Assembly (NCBI GenBank): GCA_009784725.1
Contig: WQXS01000004.1
Span: 1 to 64,000 of the forward strand
Reading direction: 5' to 3'
DNA length: 64,000 nt
From: Oscillospiraceae bacterium
Lineage (GTDB): Bacteria; Bacillota; Clostridia; Oscillospirales; Oscillospiraceae
Shown: positions 42,582 through 51,876 of the stretch, piece after piece
Position numbering within the stretch: position 1 is the first letter of the stretch
Layout: each line of letters starts with the position of its first letter
Notes under the pieces: generated by a model
Told to the model about the DNA's origin: nothing
Database searches by the model: none
The model's input: the letters and a program-made list of their open reading frames with translations, nothing else
Translations under genes and position numbers: made by a program

Positions 42582-44036
42582 ATGAATAAATCGGATATTG
42601 GAATTGTCGGACTTGCCGTCATGGGAGAAAACCTGGCAATGAATATGGAGAGCAAGGGTTTTTCCGTAAGCGTCTTTAACCGCACTGCAGATAAGGTTGA
42701 AGCATTTATTAAGGGCCGTGCTAAGGGTTTAAATATTACCGGTACTTTTTCTTTGGGAGAACTTGTTGACAGCTTAAAAACTCCAAGGAAAATAGTTTTG
42801 ATGGTAAAAGCCGGCAAACCTGTTGATGACAATATTGAAGCTTTAATACCTTTGCTTTCAAAGGGCGATATTATTATTGACGGCGGTAACTCACATTTTC
42901 CCGATTCCATCCGCCGTGCCGGTTATATTGAATCAAAGGGTTTGTTATATATAGGTGCCGGTGTTTCCGGCGGTGAGGAAGGCGCTCTTAAGGGACCGAG
43001 TATAATGCCCGGCGGCTCACGTGCTGCGTGGGAGCATGTTGCTCCGGTTTTGAAGGCTGTTGCAGCTGTCGAGGACGGAATTCCATGCTGTGACTGGGTC
43101 GGAAGTGGCGGAGCGGGACATTTTGTAAAGATGGTGCATAACGGTATCGAGTATGGTGATATGCAGCTTATTTGCGAAGCATATTTTTTAATGAAGGAAT
43201 ATCTCGGAAAAAGTACCGATGAAATGCATGATATTTTCAAGGAGTGGAATGAAGGTGTTCTCGACAGCTATCTTATAGAAATAACAAGAGACATTCTTGC
43301 TTTTAAAGATGAAGACGGCAGCCACATAGTTGAGAAAATACTGGATTCTGCAGGTCAAAAAGGAACAGGAAAATGGACATCTGTTACATCACTTGATGAA
43401 GGTGTACCCTTAACCCTGATAAGTGAAGCAGTTTATGCACGTTATTTGTCGGCAATGAAAGAAAACCGGGTTAAAGCATCCGGCATTCTCAAAGGGCCTT
43501 GTTTTGCGGGAAAATTTAAAGGTGATGCTGCTGCTTTTGTCGAGGATATACGTCAGGCACTGTTCGCTTCAAAAATCGTTTCATATGCTCAGGGTTTTGC
43601 TCTGATGAAGACCTGTTCGTTGTCATATGGCTGGAATTTGGATTTGGGTTCAATTGCAATGATGTGGAGAGGCGGATGTATCGTCCGCTCCGGGTTTCTT
43701 GCAAATATAAAAGAAGCATTTGAAAAAAATCCGGGGCTCGATAACCTTATGCTTGATTCATATTTTTGTGATGCACTCGCTAATGCTCAACAGGGCTGGC
43801 GCAGAGTCTGTTCTTCGGCAATGCTTGCCGGTGTTGCTATTCCGGCTTTTGCAAGTGCACTTACCTACTATGACGGTTATCGTACAGCCCGTTTACCTGC
43901 AAATATGCTGCAGGCTCAACGTGATTATTTTGGTGCTCATACATATGAGCGTGTCGACAAACCGCGGGGCGAAATGTTTCATACAAATTGGACGGGTGAC
44001 GGCGGAGCAACTTCCGCATCGGCATATTCTGTTTGA
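42582..44036 (+). CDS. gnd: 6-phosphogluconate dehydrogenase (decarboxylating)
   Basis: 484 residues. Rossmann G-L-A-V-M-G-E-N-L near residue 9, G-A-G-V-S-G-G-E-E-G-A near 125, K-M-V-H-N-G-I-E-Y-G near 180 with the catalytic Lys, I-M-M-W-R-G-G near 362, and a full C-terminal helical domain. Oxidises 6-phosphogluconate to ribulose 5-phosphate. ATG 42582 sits 9 nt after AAGGGG. Last of the sugar-acid enzymes. Confidence 0.95.
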   Translation: MNKSDIGIVGLAVMGENLAMNMESKGFSVSVFNRTADKVEAFIKGRAKGLNITGTFSLGELVDSLKTPRKIVLMVKAGKPVDDNIEALIPLLSKGDIIIDGGNSHFPDSIRRAGYIESKGLLYIGAGVSGGEEGALKGPSIMPGGSRAAWEHVAPVLKAVAAVEDGIPCCDWVGSGGAGHFVKMVHNGIEYGDMQLICEAYFLMKEYLGKSTDEMHDIFKEWNEGVLDSYLIEITRDILAFKDEDGSHIVEKILDSAGQKGTGKWTSVTSLDEGVPLTLISEAVYARYLSAMKENRVKASGILKGPCFAGKFKGDAAAFVEDIRQALFASKIVSYAQGFALMKTCSLSYGWNLDLGSIAMMWRGGCIVRSGFLANIKEAFEKNPGLDNLMLDSYFCDALANAQQGWRRVCSSAMLAGVAIPAFASALTYYDGYRTARLPANMLQAQRDYFGAHTYERVDKPRGEMFHTNWTGDGGATSASAYSV

Positions 44037-44071
44037 CGGGATTGATTTGTATAAAGCGGCTGGTGTGGTAA

Positions 44072-45328
44072 ATGACATTAAATAATCAAATAAAAAGTAA
44101 ATATGGACCTTATGCAATTATTCTGTCTGCGGCGTTTGTTGTATATGGTCTTATTTATCTGTTCTCCGACGGGTTTTTTCTCACATCTTTTAACGTTTAT
44201 AACTCTTTTTCCCGGCAGGCGGCAGCTTGGCTCTCCGGAAGCTTGAGCCTGCCTGAAAATGTTCCCTGGCTGGAGCTTGCTGTTTTTGACGGCAATTACT
44301 ATGTCCCATTCCCGCCAGTTCCTTCAATTATTATGCTTCCTTTTGTGCTGTTGTTCGGGATTAATACTCCCGACAATGCAATTGCTGTTTTTATTTCACT
44401 TTGTTCTTTAATATATGCATATAAGCTTGGACAGATTATTTTAGGGAATAAATGGTATGCCGTTTTTTTAAGTCTTTTCCTCGTTCTCGGAACAAATTAC
44501 CTCCATATATCATTATGGGGTGCTGTATGGTATATCGCTCAAAATATGGCTTTTCTTTTCATGCTTATGGCTTTTTATTATACCTCGACCGAAAATCCCA
44601 AGCATTCTTATATAGCTCTTTTTGCATTATGTGCATCTATGGGCTCTCGTACATTTAATATTATTTATCTGCCTGTGGTGTTATACCTGATTAATAAAAG
44701 AGAAAATACAACTTTTGGCAATTTTATTGTCAGAACGCTTGTGTACAGTATTCCGGCATTTATTATGGGTGCTTTCATTTTATGGCTGAACTATGCCCGT
44801 TTTGGAAGTGTTTTTGAATTTGGCTATAATTATCTGCCCGAGTTTGTCAATGACCCTCACGGAATGTTTTATTCGGGACGTATTTTACTTAATCTTGGCA
44901 GAATGTTTTTCAGTTTTAATCTGACGGAATTTCCGATGTTCTTCGGCTTTGCTTTCTGGGTTGCATCTCCTATTGTAATATCTTTCTTTGTTTATTTTAT
45001 ATTTTATATATACAAGATTATCGCAAAAAAGTCCGCTTCACTCTCTGTAAATGAACAGGGCCATGACTATAAATACGTTGTTTTCTGTATCTTGATTCTG
45101 ACAATTGTGCATATATTCATTTTCTCCCTGTACAGAACACTCGGCGGTCACCAATTCGGCTCAAGATATACAATTGACACACTCCCTGCATTTTATTTGG
45201 GATTAGTATACATGATAAGAATGCAGAGCCCCGGTAAATTCATGTACCTTAATATTATTCCTCTGCTTTTTGGTTTAATTCTCAATTTTCTCGGAACAAT
45301 CCGTTATTTTTCATACTATTACGGTTAA
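44072..45328 (+). CDS. polytopic membrane protein, possible lipid-linked-sugar glycosyltransferase (GT-C-like)
   Basis: 418 residues with about 10-11 hydrophobic segments. A large first extracellular loop contains N-Y-Y-V-P-F-P-P-V-P, which recalls GT39-type mannosyltransferase loops, but no clear catalytic motif. 35 nt after gnd. Function inferred from topology only. Confidence 0.6.
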   Translation: MTLNNQIKSKYGPYAIILSAAFVVYGLIYLFSDGFFLTSFNVYNSFSRQAAAWLSGSLSLPENVPWLELAVFDGNYYVPFPPVPSIIMLPFVLLFGINTPDNAIAVFISLCSLIYAYKLGQIILGNKWYAVFLSLFLVLGTNYLHISLWGAVWYIAQNMAFLFMLMAFYYTSTENPKHSYIALFALCASMGSRTFNIIYLPVVLYLINKRENTTFGNFIVRTLVYSIPAFIMGAFILWLNYARFGSVFEFGYNYLPEFVNDPHGMFYSGRILLNLGRMFFSFNLTEFPMFFGFAFWVASPIVISFFVYFIFYIYKIIAKKSASLSVNEQGHDYKYVVFCILILTIVHIFIFSLYRTLGGHQFGSRYTIDTLPAFYLGLVYMIRMQSPGKFMYLNIIPLLFGLILNFLGTIRYFSYYYG

Positions 45329-45357
45329 TTGACAGAACCGTATGCAAAGTATATAAT
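45329..45357 (+). promoter_or_regulatory. consensus promoter of tsaD-ecf-truA
   Basis: TTGACA (45329-45334), 17 nt, TATAAT (45352-45357): perfect. The TTGACA begins right at the stop of the preceding gene. Leader about 125 nt before tsaD. Confidence 0.9.
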
Positions 45358-45393
45358 GCAAAACGCATTTTATGCATGGAAAATGGGGTTTTT

Positions 45394-45489
45394 ATGGTAA
45401 TTTTTGCCATGCAAAACAGAGTTGGGTTATATGGGTAGAAAATGGTAATTTTTGCCATGCAAAACAGAATTGGGTTATATGGGTAGAAA
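45394..45489 (+). repeat. two tandem 48-bp copies of the tsaD start region (mini-ORFs)
   Basis: Units begin at 45394 and 45442; tsaD itself begins at 45490 as the third, partial unit (ATGGTAATTTTTGC). Each full unit is 16 codons in the tsaD frame: M-V-I-F-A-M-Q-N-R-(V/I)-G-L-Y-G, stop, then Lys before the next ATG. Each also contains a 7-bp hairpin TTTTGC-CAT-GCAAAA. The units could be translated as upstream mini-ORFs. Confidence 0.9.
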
Positions 45490-46515
45490 ATGGTAATTTT
45501 TGCATTGGAGTCATCTTGTGATGAAACGGCGGTTGCTGTCGTAAGAGACGGGTGCGAGGTGCTGTCGAGTGAACTGTTTTCTCAGGCGGATATGCATGCC
45601 TTATATGGTGGTGTTGTGCCTGAAATTGCTTCACGCAATCATGTTTCGGCAATCGGAAAGCTGTGCGATTTAGCTTTAAGCAAAGCCGGCATCAAAAAAA
45701 CAGATATTGACGCTGTTGCCGTTACATATGCTCCGGGGCTCATTGGTGCTCTTCTTGTCGGGGTTAATTACGCAAAGGGGCTTGCGCTTGCACTTGATGT
45801 ACCGCTTATCCCCGTGCATCATATCAAAGGGCATATAGCTGCAAATTATATTGCATTTCCCGAGCTCACACCGCCTTTTTTATGTCTTGTTGTATCCGGT
45901 GGTAACAGTTTGATTGCCGATGTAAAGGGATATACCGATATTGATATAATAGGACGCTCCAGGGACGATGCCGCAGGTGAGTGCTTTGACAAAGCAGCCC
46001 GGATTCTCGGTCTCGGCTATCCCGGCGGACCGGCTCTTGACAAGCTGGCCCAAGGCGGAGATGATTCACTATTTGATCTGCCGTGTCCGGTCATAGAAAA
46101 TGCACCATATGATATGTCGTTTTCCGGCTTGAAGACAGCTTTTGTTAATATTGTTCATAATAAAGAGCAAAAAGGCGAATCCCTTGATACTGCATCACTC
46201 GCTGCTTCATTTACTCGAACTGTAAGCGATATTCTTGTTCCGAGAGTTATTGCTGCGGCTTTAAAGCTCGGTCATGATAAGATATCTGTTGCCGGTGGTG
46301 TTGCAGCTAACTCGCGGATTCGTTCGGATTTTATTAAAGCAGCTAGAGCTAATAATTTATCAATATTTATTCCGCCTCCCGGGTTATGCGGGGACAATGC
46401 CGCAATGATCGGCAGTCAGGCTTATTATGAGTTTAAAGCCGGAAATACGGCAGATATGAACCTTGATGCGAAAGCATCAATGGATTTAAGCAGCTTATGC
46501 GGGGAACAGATATAA
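45490..46515 (+). CDS. tsaD: tRNA threonylcarbamoyladenosine synthase subunit TsaD
   Basis: 341 residues. L-E-S-S-C-D-E-T-A at residue 6, H-H-I-K-G-H near 109 (the two metal-binding His), V-V-S-G-G-N near 133, A-G-G-V-A-A-N-S near 274. Transfers threonylcarbamoyl to A37 of ANN-decoding tRNAs. Ribosome site is poor (GGGTAG) and lies within the duplicated unit. First gene of a tight run tsaD-ecfA1-ecfA2-ecfT-truA. Confidence 0.95.
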   Translation: MVIFALESSCDETAVAVVRDGCEVLSSELFSQADMHALYGGVVPEIASRNHVSAIGKLCDLALSKAGIKKTDIDAVAVTYAPGLIGALLVGVNYAKGLALALDVPLIPVHHIKGHIAANYIAFPELTPPFLCLVVSGGNSLIADVKGYTDIDIIGRSRDDAAGECFDKAARILGLGYPGGPALDKLAQGGDDSLFDLPCPVIENAPYDMSFSGLKTAFVNIVHNKEQKGESLDTASLAASFTRTVSDILVPRVIAAALKLGHDKISVAGGVAANSRIRSDFIKAARANNLSIFIPPPGLCGDNAAMIGSQAYYEFKAGNTADMNLDAKASMDLSSLCGEQI

Positions 46516-47378
46516 TGGAAAGTATCATAAAAACAGAAAATTTAGTTTTTTCATATTATTCACAGGATAATCCTGTTCAAAAAACCGTATTGAACAATAT
46601 AAACCTTGAAATTGAAAAAGGTACATTTGTCGCTGTAATCGGTCATAACGGCTCGGGAAAAACCACTCTTGCAAAACATTTTAATGCGATTTTGCTTCCT
46701 GAAGGCGGATGTGTTTATGTTAATAATATGGATACCTCCAATGAAGAGTTGATTTTGGAAATCCGCCGTAATACAGGTATGGTATTTCAAAACCCGGACA
46801 ACCAGATTGTAGCAACAATAGTTGAAGAGGACGTTGCATTTGCTCCCGAAAATCTTGGCTATCCGTCCGATGAAATTCGCCGCAGAGTCGACGAGGCATT
46901 AAAAATCGTAGGTATGTATGAATATCGCAGACATGCTCCCCACCTGCTCTCGGGCGGGCAAAAGCAACGTATCGCAATTGCAGGGGTTCTGGCAATGCGT
47001 CCCGAATGTATTGTTTTTGATGAGCCGACAGCTATGCTCGACCCTCACGGACGGGAAAGTATAATAAAAATAATGGGTGATCTTCGGGATAATTATGGTG
47101 TAACAGTCGTGCTGATCACTCACCACATGGATGAAGCGGTAAATGCAGACAGGATTATTGTAATGTCCGACGGCGATATTGTAATGGATGGAACACCAAA
47201 GGAAATTTTCCGTAACATTGATTCCTTGCGAAATACAGGTCTTGACATTCCGGAAACATCGCTTCTTCTGCATGATTTAAAAAATGACGGTTTTGATATA
47301 TCGCTTGATGCATTAACCGTGGATGAATGTGCAAAAACAATATTTGAATCATTGCAGAGCAGCAACAGAGGAAATTAA
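46515..47378 (+). CDS. ecfA1: ECF transporter ATPase EcfA1
   Basis: 287 residues. Walker A G-H-N-G-S-G-K-T-T near residue 40, Q-N-P-D-N-Q Q-loop near 95, L-S-G-G-Q-K-Q-R near 147, V-F-D-E-P-T near 170. One of two ATPases of the energy-coupling factor module that powers vitamin and metal uptake with separate S components. ATG overlaps the tsaD stop by one base. Confidence 0.95.
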   Translation: MESIIKTENLVFSYYSQDNPVQKTVLNNINLEIEKGTFVAVIGHNGSGKTTLAKHFNAILLPEGGCVYVNNMDTSNEELILEIRRNTGMVFQNPDNQIVATIVEEDVAFAPENLGYPSDEIRRRVDEALKIVGMYEYRRHAPHLLSGGQKQRIAIAGVLAMRPECIVFDEPTAMLDPHGRESIIKIMGDLRDNYGVTVVLITHHMDEAVNADRIIVMSDGDIVMDGTPKEIFRNIDSLRNTGLDIPETSLLLHDLKNDGFDISLDALTVDECAKTIFESLQSSNRGN

Positions 47379-48251
47379 ATGTCACTTATAAAAACAGAAA
47401 AGTTATCACATATCTACAGTATCGGCACGCCATTTGAACGTGTTGCTGTTAATAATATTGACTTTGAAATAAACAAGGGTGAATTTTTAGGGATTATAGG
47501 TGCAACCGGTTCGGGAAAATCTACATTTATTCAACATTTAAACGGACTTTTAAAGCCGACCGAGGGCTCTGTTTTTTATGATGGTACAGACATTCACAGC
47601 ACAAAACAATATACACGCGATATACGCTTTAAAGTCGGGCTTGTATTCCAGTATCCTGAATATCAGCTTTTCGAGTCGACTGTTTTTGATGATATTGCAT
47701 TCGGTCCAAAAAACATGAAGTTGTCCGAGCCTGATGTAAGAGAGCGTGTTTATGAGGCTGCAGGATTTGCCGGTCTTGACGAATCATTATTAAGTAAATC
47801 ACCGTTCGGTCTTTCGGGCGGCGAAAAAAGACGCGCTGCCATTGCGGGTGTTATTGCAATGCGTCCGGATGTGCTTATTCTTGATGAGCCGACAGCCGGG
47901 CTTGACCCCGGAGGGCAAGCTGAAATAATCCGTAATATTGTGAACTATAAAACTTCTCATAATGCAACAGTTATTTTAGTAACACATAATATGGAAGAAA
48001 TTGCACGAAATGTTGACAGAATCTTATTAATCAACCGCGGCAGCATTGTTATGGATGACACTCCCGCCCGGGTTTTTTCTGAATCCTCACGGCTGACAGA
48101 GCTGGGTCTTGCAGCGCCAAAAGCTGCATTGCTTGCCGAGAGGCTGAGGGTGTTGGGTCTTGATGCAGGGCAGGGTATTTATACAACTGAGCAGCTGCGA
48201 AAAGCTCTTTGCGAAATCAAGGGATTGCAGGGAGGTAATGCACATGCTTAA
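47379..48251 (+). CDS. ecfA2: ECF transporter ATPase EcfA2
   Basis: 290 residues. Walker A G-A-T-G-S-G-K-S-T near 40, F-Q-Y-P-E-Y-Q-L-F (the EcfA2-type Q-loop) near 91, signature L-S-G-G-E-K-R-R near 146, I-L-D-E-P-T near 168. Starts directly after the EcfA1 stop. Partner ATPase of the same ECF module. Confidence 0.95.
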   Translation: MSLIKTEKLSHIYSIGTPFERVAVNNIDFEINKGEFLGIIGATGSGKSTFIQHLNGLLKPTEGSVFYDGTDIHSTKQYTRDIRFKVGLVFQYPEYQLFESTVFDDIAFGPKNMKLSEPDVRERVYEAAGFAGLDESLLSKSPFGLSGGEKRRAAIAGVIAMRPDVLILDEPTAGLDPGGQAEIIRNIVNYKTSHNATVILVTHNMEEIARNVDRILLINRGSIVMDDTPARVFSESSRLTELGLAAPKAALLAERLRVLGLDAGQGIYTTEQLRKALCEIKGLQGGNAHA

Positions 48252-49050
48252 GGATATTACATTGGGGCAATTTTTCCCCGGTGATACGGTTGTTCATAGG
48301 CTTGACCCGCGTTCAAAGCTTATTGTTATGATTATGTATATAACAGGGCTTTTTATGGCTAAGGGTTTTCCCGCTTACGGCTTTATGTTTGCTGTTCTCG
48401 TTACATGTCTCGCTATATCAAAAATAAAACCCGCAGCTGTTCTGCGCGGATTAAGGCCGATACTTATAATAATATGCTTAACTGTTTTACTGAATATCTT
48501 TTTCATACGCGGTGAAACTGTTTTGTTTCAATATTATTCAATTGTAATTACTCTGGAAGGTGTTTATACGGCAATATTTATGGCTATGCGTCTTATTATG
48601 CTTATTGTCTGTACTTTTTTACTCACCTATACAACCTCTCCGATAACCTTGACCGACGGTCTTGAACGCATGCTCAGTCCCCTTAAGAAAATCAAACTGC
48701 CTGTCCACGAGTTTTCAATGATGATGAGCATTGCACTGCGCATGATTCCGACACTTATTGAAGAAACCGATAAAATTATGAGCGCGCAAAAGTCAAGAGG
48801 AGCCGATTTTGAAACCGGCGGGTTGATTAAAAGAGCAAAAGCAATATTACCCCTCATTATCCCGCTGTTTATAAGTGCATTCAGACGTGCCGACGAACTT
48901 GCCACGGCTATGGAAAGCCGTTGTTATCATGGTGGTGACGGCAGAACAAAATTAAATGTATTACGTTTTTCCGGTATTGACTTTGCAGCGTTTTTATTCG
49001 GTGCATGTGTTATTGCAGCGGTAATATTTCTCGGACGGTTTGCGGTATAA
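48244..49050 (+). CDS. ecfT: ECF transporter transmembrane subunit EcfT
   Basis: 268 residues, five to six helices. Opens with F-x-P-G-D-T-V-V-H-R-L-D-P-R-S-K-L typical of EcfT, and carries the coupling motifs A-Q-K-S-R-G-A near 182 and A-M-E-S-R-C-Y near 223 that contact EcfA1/A2. Start ATG 48244 has GGAGGT 7 nt upstream and overlaps ecfA2 by 8 nt. No S component is in the window. Confidence 0.95.
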   Translation: MLKDITLGQFFPGDTVVHRLDPRSKLIVMIMYITGLFMAKGFPAYGFMFAVLVTCLAISKIKPAAVLRGLRPILIIICLTVLLNIFFIRGETVLFQYYSIVITLEGVYTAIFMAMRLIMLIVCTFLLTYTTSPITLTDGLERMLSPLKKIKLPVHEFSMMMSIALRMIPTLIEETDKIMSAQKSRGADFETGGLIKRAKAILPLIIPLFISAFRRADELATAMESRCYHGGDGRTKLNVLRFSGIDFAAFLFGACVIAAVIFLGRFAV

Positions 49051-49820
49051 TGGAAATGAAGAATATTGTATTGCGGATAATGTTTGACGGCTCGGATTAT
49101 CATGGGTGGCAGATTCAAAAAGGCGATGTAACAGTCGCAGGAACACTTGAGGCTGCACTGTCGCAGGTATGCCGGCATCCTGTGAAGCTGCATGGCTGCG
49201 GCAGAACCGATGCAGGTGTCCATGCGGAAATTTACTGCGCAAACTTTATGACCTCGTCGAATATTCCGCCGGACAGGTTGCCGCTTGCAGTCAATTCACT
49301 TCTCCCCGCAGACATTTCGGTTCAAAGCGCTGTGGATGCTCCTGCAGATTTTGATGCAAATCTTTCTTGTATTAAAAAAGAATATACATATAGAATATAT
49401 AATTCCAAAATACGTAATCCCTTTTATTCCAAAAGAGTATACTTTTATCCGCAGACTCTTGATATCGATAAAATGAAAGATGCCGCCCGGTATTTTGTCG
49501 GAACACATGACTTTGCGGCTGTCCGTTCTGTAGGGACCGAAACAAAAACAACAATACGTACTGTGTTTTGGTACGATATTGAAAACTGCGGCGATTTAAT
49601 AGAGTTTCGTGCCTGTGCGGATGGATTTCTATATAATATGGCAAGAGCCATGGCCGGAACATTGTTATATGTTTCCGAAGGTAAGATACTCCCGCAAGAG
49701 CTGCCGACGCTTCTTGAACAAAAAGACCGCAGGAAAACAGGTCCGACCGTACCTCCCGACGGTTTGTATCTTACAAGAATCTGGTACGACGGAAAAATAG
49801 GCGAAAATTTCAAAAAATGA
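49050..49820 (+). CDS. truA: tRNA pseudouridine(38-40) synthase TruA
   Basis: 256 residues. Catalytic Asp in G-C-G-R-T-D-A-G-V-H near residue 52, Y-x-Y-R-I-Y near 112, F-L-Y-N-M-A-R-A-M-A-G near 192. Modifies the anticodon arm of many tRNAs. ATG overlaps the ecfT stop (TAATG). Confidence 0.95.
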   Translation: MEMKNIVLRIMFDGSDYHGWQIQKGDVTVAGTLEAALSQVCRHPVKLHGCGRTDAGVHAEIYCANFMTSSNIPPDRLPLAVNSLLPADISVQSAVDAPADFDANLSCIKKEYTYRIYNSKIRNPFYSKRVYFYPQTLDIDKMKDAARYFVGTHDFAAVRSVGTETKTTIRTVFWYDIENCGDLIEFRACADGFLYNMARAMAGTLLYVSEGKILPQELPTLLEQKDRRKTGPTVPPDGLYLTRIWYDGKIGENFKK

Positions 49821-49969
49821 CATGGCAGAGTGTTACATTTATCTATCTTTTATCTATCTTTTTGCATAAAAGCATGATATAATTGCGAATTGCGATTGGA
49901 GAGTACAATCAAAGTGTAGCACATATGCATTATTATATGGCACATGAGTTATGCTTATGGAGATGGTAT

Positions 49970-51130
49970 ATGAGCAGCGACGGTATTCCAAAAGAGGAAA
50001 AACGAAGATTTCCGGCTCTTGTTCTTATTTTGGTAATTATAGCGGTTTTCACTGCTGTTGCTATTTTTCTTATAATCAGCCATATAATAGGGCCTTCATT
50101 TTTATCCGACATATTTTCGCCGCGTTTACAGGAGATAACGGCAGAGGAATTCAGTTTTGACATAGGCCGTGCAAAGATGTTTGCATCCTTTGATAACTCC
50201 ATTGCGGCTGCCGGGACTCTCGGCATAAAAGTTTTAGGTACAGACGGTATTGAAACGCTTAGAGATTCCTTTCGCATGAACCAGCCCGCAATCGCCAATT
50301 CGGAAAACTATTATATTGCATTTGATATAGGCGGTTCATCGGTTCGTATTTTTACGGGAACACATGTTATATCTTCACTGGAAGCAAACGGGACTGTTGT
50401 GTCTGCTTCGGTCAATAAAAACGGCTGGTTTTGTGTAGTCACACAGGACGGCGGAGGTTACAGGGGAGTTGTAACCGTATATAATCATTATGGGTCTGAT
50501 GTATTTCGCGCTCACATCGGAAGCGGTTTTGTACTGTCGGCAGAGCTATCTCCGGATAATAAACATCTCGCAATTTTAAGCTTTACCGAAACGGGAAGCC
50601 GGATTACAATTTATGATAATATTGATTCCGAGGATGAACCGACGTACAGGTTTGATTATAGCGGCGGACTGATTATTGACTTTACGCATTTATCAAACGG
50701 TGAAATATTGGCTGTTTCTGCAGATTTATTATTCACCGTTGACAGTCAGGGAAATCGCAATGTTTTATATTCCTATCACGATAACCGTTTGGGCGGGTAT
50801 GCGTATGACAATGATTTTATTGCACTGCATCTTTATGATTACGGTATCGGTTACCAGGGCCGGCTTGTTGCTTTGCTTGCAGACGGCACCATTTTAGGAG
50901 AAGTCTCTCTGGAGCGTGAAGTGCTGTCAATATCGGCAGCCGGGCAATCTTTTGTTATTCTTAAAACCGACGGGGTTGCGTTTTTTACCAATGAGCTCGA
51001 TGAGTATTCAATGACTGCCGAAAGTTTATCGGCAGCAGGAGCAAACCGTATTCTGGCACTGCGCGGGGATGTGGCACTTGCTACAAGTGATAATTCCGCT
51101 GTTATTCTTCGAAGGGAGGAGGAGCATTAG
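49970..51130 (+). CDS. membrane-anchored beta-propeller-like protein (DUF5711 type)
   Basis: 386 residues. Cytoplasmic start rich in K/R/E, one transmembrane helix about 15-38, then an extracellular portion of repeated beta-strands (E-L-S-P-D-N-K-H-L-A-I-L-S-F near 195) like WD/TolB-type propellers. Such proteins often precede cvpA in Clostridia. ATG 49970 with GGAG 7 nt upstream. Promoter -10 TATAAT (49878-49883) with TG extension. Function unknown. Confidence 0.72.
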   Translation: MSSDGIPKEEKRRFPALVLILVIIAVFTAVAIFLIISHIIGPSFLSDIFSPRLQEITAEEFSFDIGRAKMFASFDNSIAAAGTLGIKVLGTDGIETLRDSFRMNQPAIANSENYYIAFDIGGSSVRIFTGTHVISSLEANGTVVSASVNKNGWFCVVTQDGGGYRGVVTVYNHYGSDVFRAHIGSGFVLSAELSPDNKHLAILSFTETGSRITIYDNIDSEDEPTYRFDYSGGLIIDFTHLSNGEILAVSADLLFTVDSQGNRNVLYSYHDNRLGGYAYDNDFIALHLYDYGIGYQGRLVALLADGTILGEVSLEREVLSISAAGQSFVILKTDGVAFFTNELDEYSMTAESLSAAGANRILALRGDVALATSDNSAVILRREEEH

Positions 51131-51133
51131 ACT

Positions 51134-51838
51134 GTGACAGCATTTTTACTGGATTTTGCTATTGTGGGAACCATTGCATTTTGTGCATGGCGCGGTTATA
51201 AAAACGGTCTTATACGCGGTGTTTTCGGTGTTGTTTCACTTATTGCATCGCTGCTCGTCGCAAATATGGCTGCGGAAGCATATTCAGGCGAAGCAAAAGG
51301 AATGCTTATGCCTTTTGTAGGTGGAATGCTCGATTCTACAATAACCGATTTATCGGATGAAGGTGTGGAATATCACGCTATTGCTCATGACCATGATATT
51401 GATGACATCGATTTCGGAACAGCATATCTTGCTCTTCGTCAAATCGGTTTTCCCGAAGCTGCTTCGGTTAAAATCGCCGAGCTTTCAATTGAAAGCGACG
51501 AAGATGAACCCGGAAGATATTTTTCCGATGTTATAGCGGACAGGGTATCATCCGTATTGTCATATGTTGCAGTATTCGGTATTGCATTTCTTCTTATTGC
51601 AATTATTTTTGCAGTAATCGGCAATCTGGTCGGTTTTGTGTTTGCATTGCCGGGACTCAGGCTTGTTGATATAATTTCCGGTTCTGTTTTGGGTTTATTT
51701 AAGGGTATAATACTCGTATATTCTGTTGCAGTAGTTGTCAGGTATTTCGGATTATTAATTTTATCAACTCTGGAAAGTACATCCATCCTGCTGTATCTTG
51801 TCAACAATAATCCTATTGCAAACCTTTTGGGAGTCTAA
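51134..51838 (+). CDS. CvpA family membrane protein
   Basis: 234 residues. N-terminal helix then W-R-G-Y-K-N-G-L-I-R-G-V-F, the CvpA hallmark, an acidic loop of about 70 residues (H-D-H-D-I-D-D-I-D), and two to three further helices. CvpA is linked to colicin V production in E. coli and envelope stability elsewhere. GTG start directly after the previous gene. Confidence 0.82.
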   Translation: MTAFLLDFAIVGTIAFCAWRGYKNGLIRGVFGVVSLIASLLVANMAAEAYSGEAKGMLMPFVGGMLDSTITDLSDEGVEYHAIAHDHDIDDIDFGTAYLALRQIGFPEAASVKIAELSIESDEDEPGRYFSDVIADRVSSVLSYVAVFGIAFLLIAIIFAVIGNLVGFVFALPGLRLVDIISGSVLGLFKGIILVYSVAVVVRYFGLLILSTLESTSILLYLVNNNPIANLLGV

Positions 51839-51876
51839 TTGTTTATAAAGCCATCATTTGATTAGAGGTGAATTTA

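Noticed and set aside
45394-45510. CRISPR or phage-type direct repeat array
   Set aside because: Units are immediately adjacent and copy the tsaD start; no spacers.
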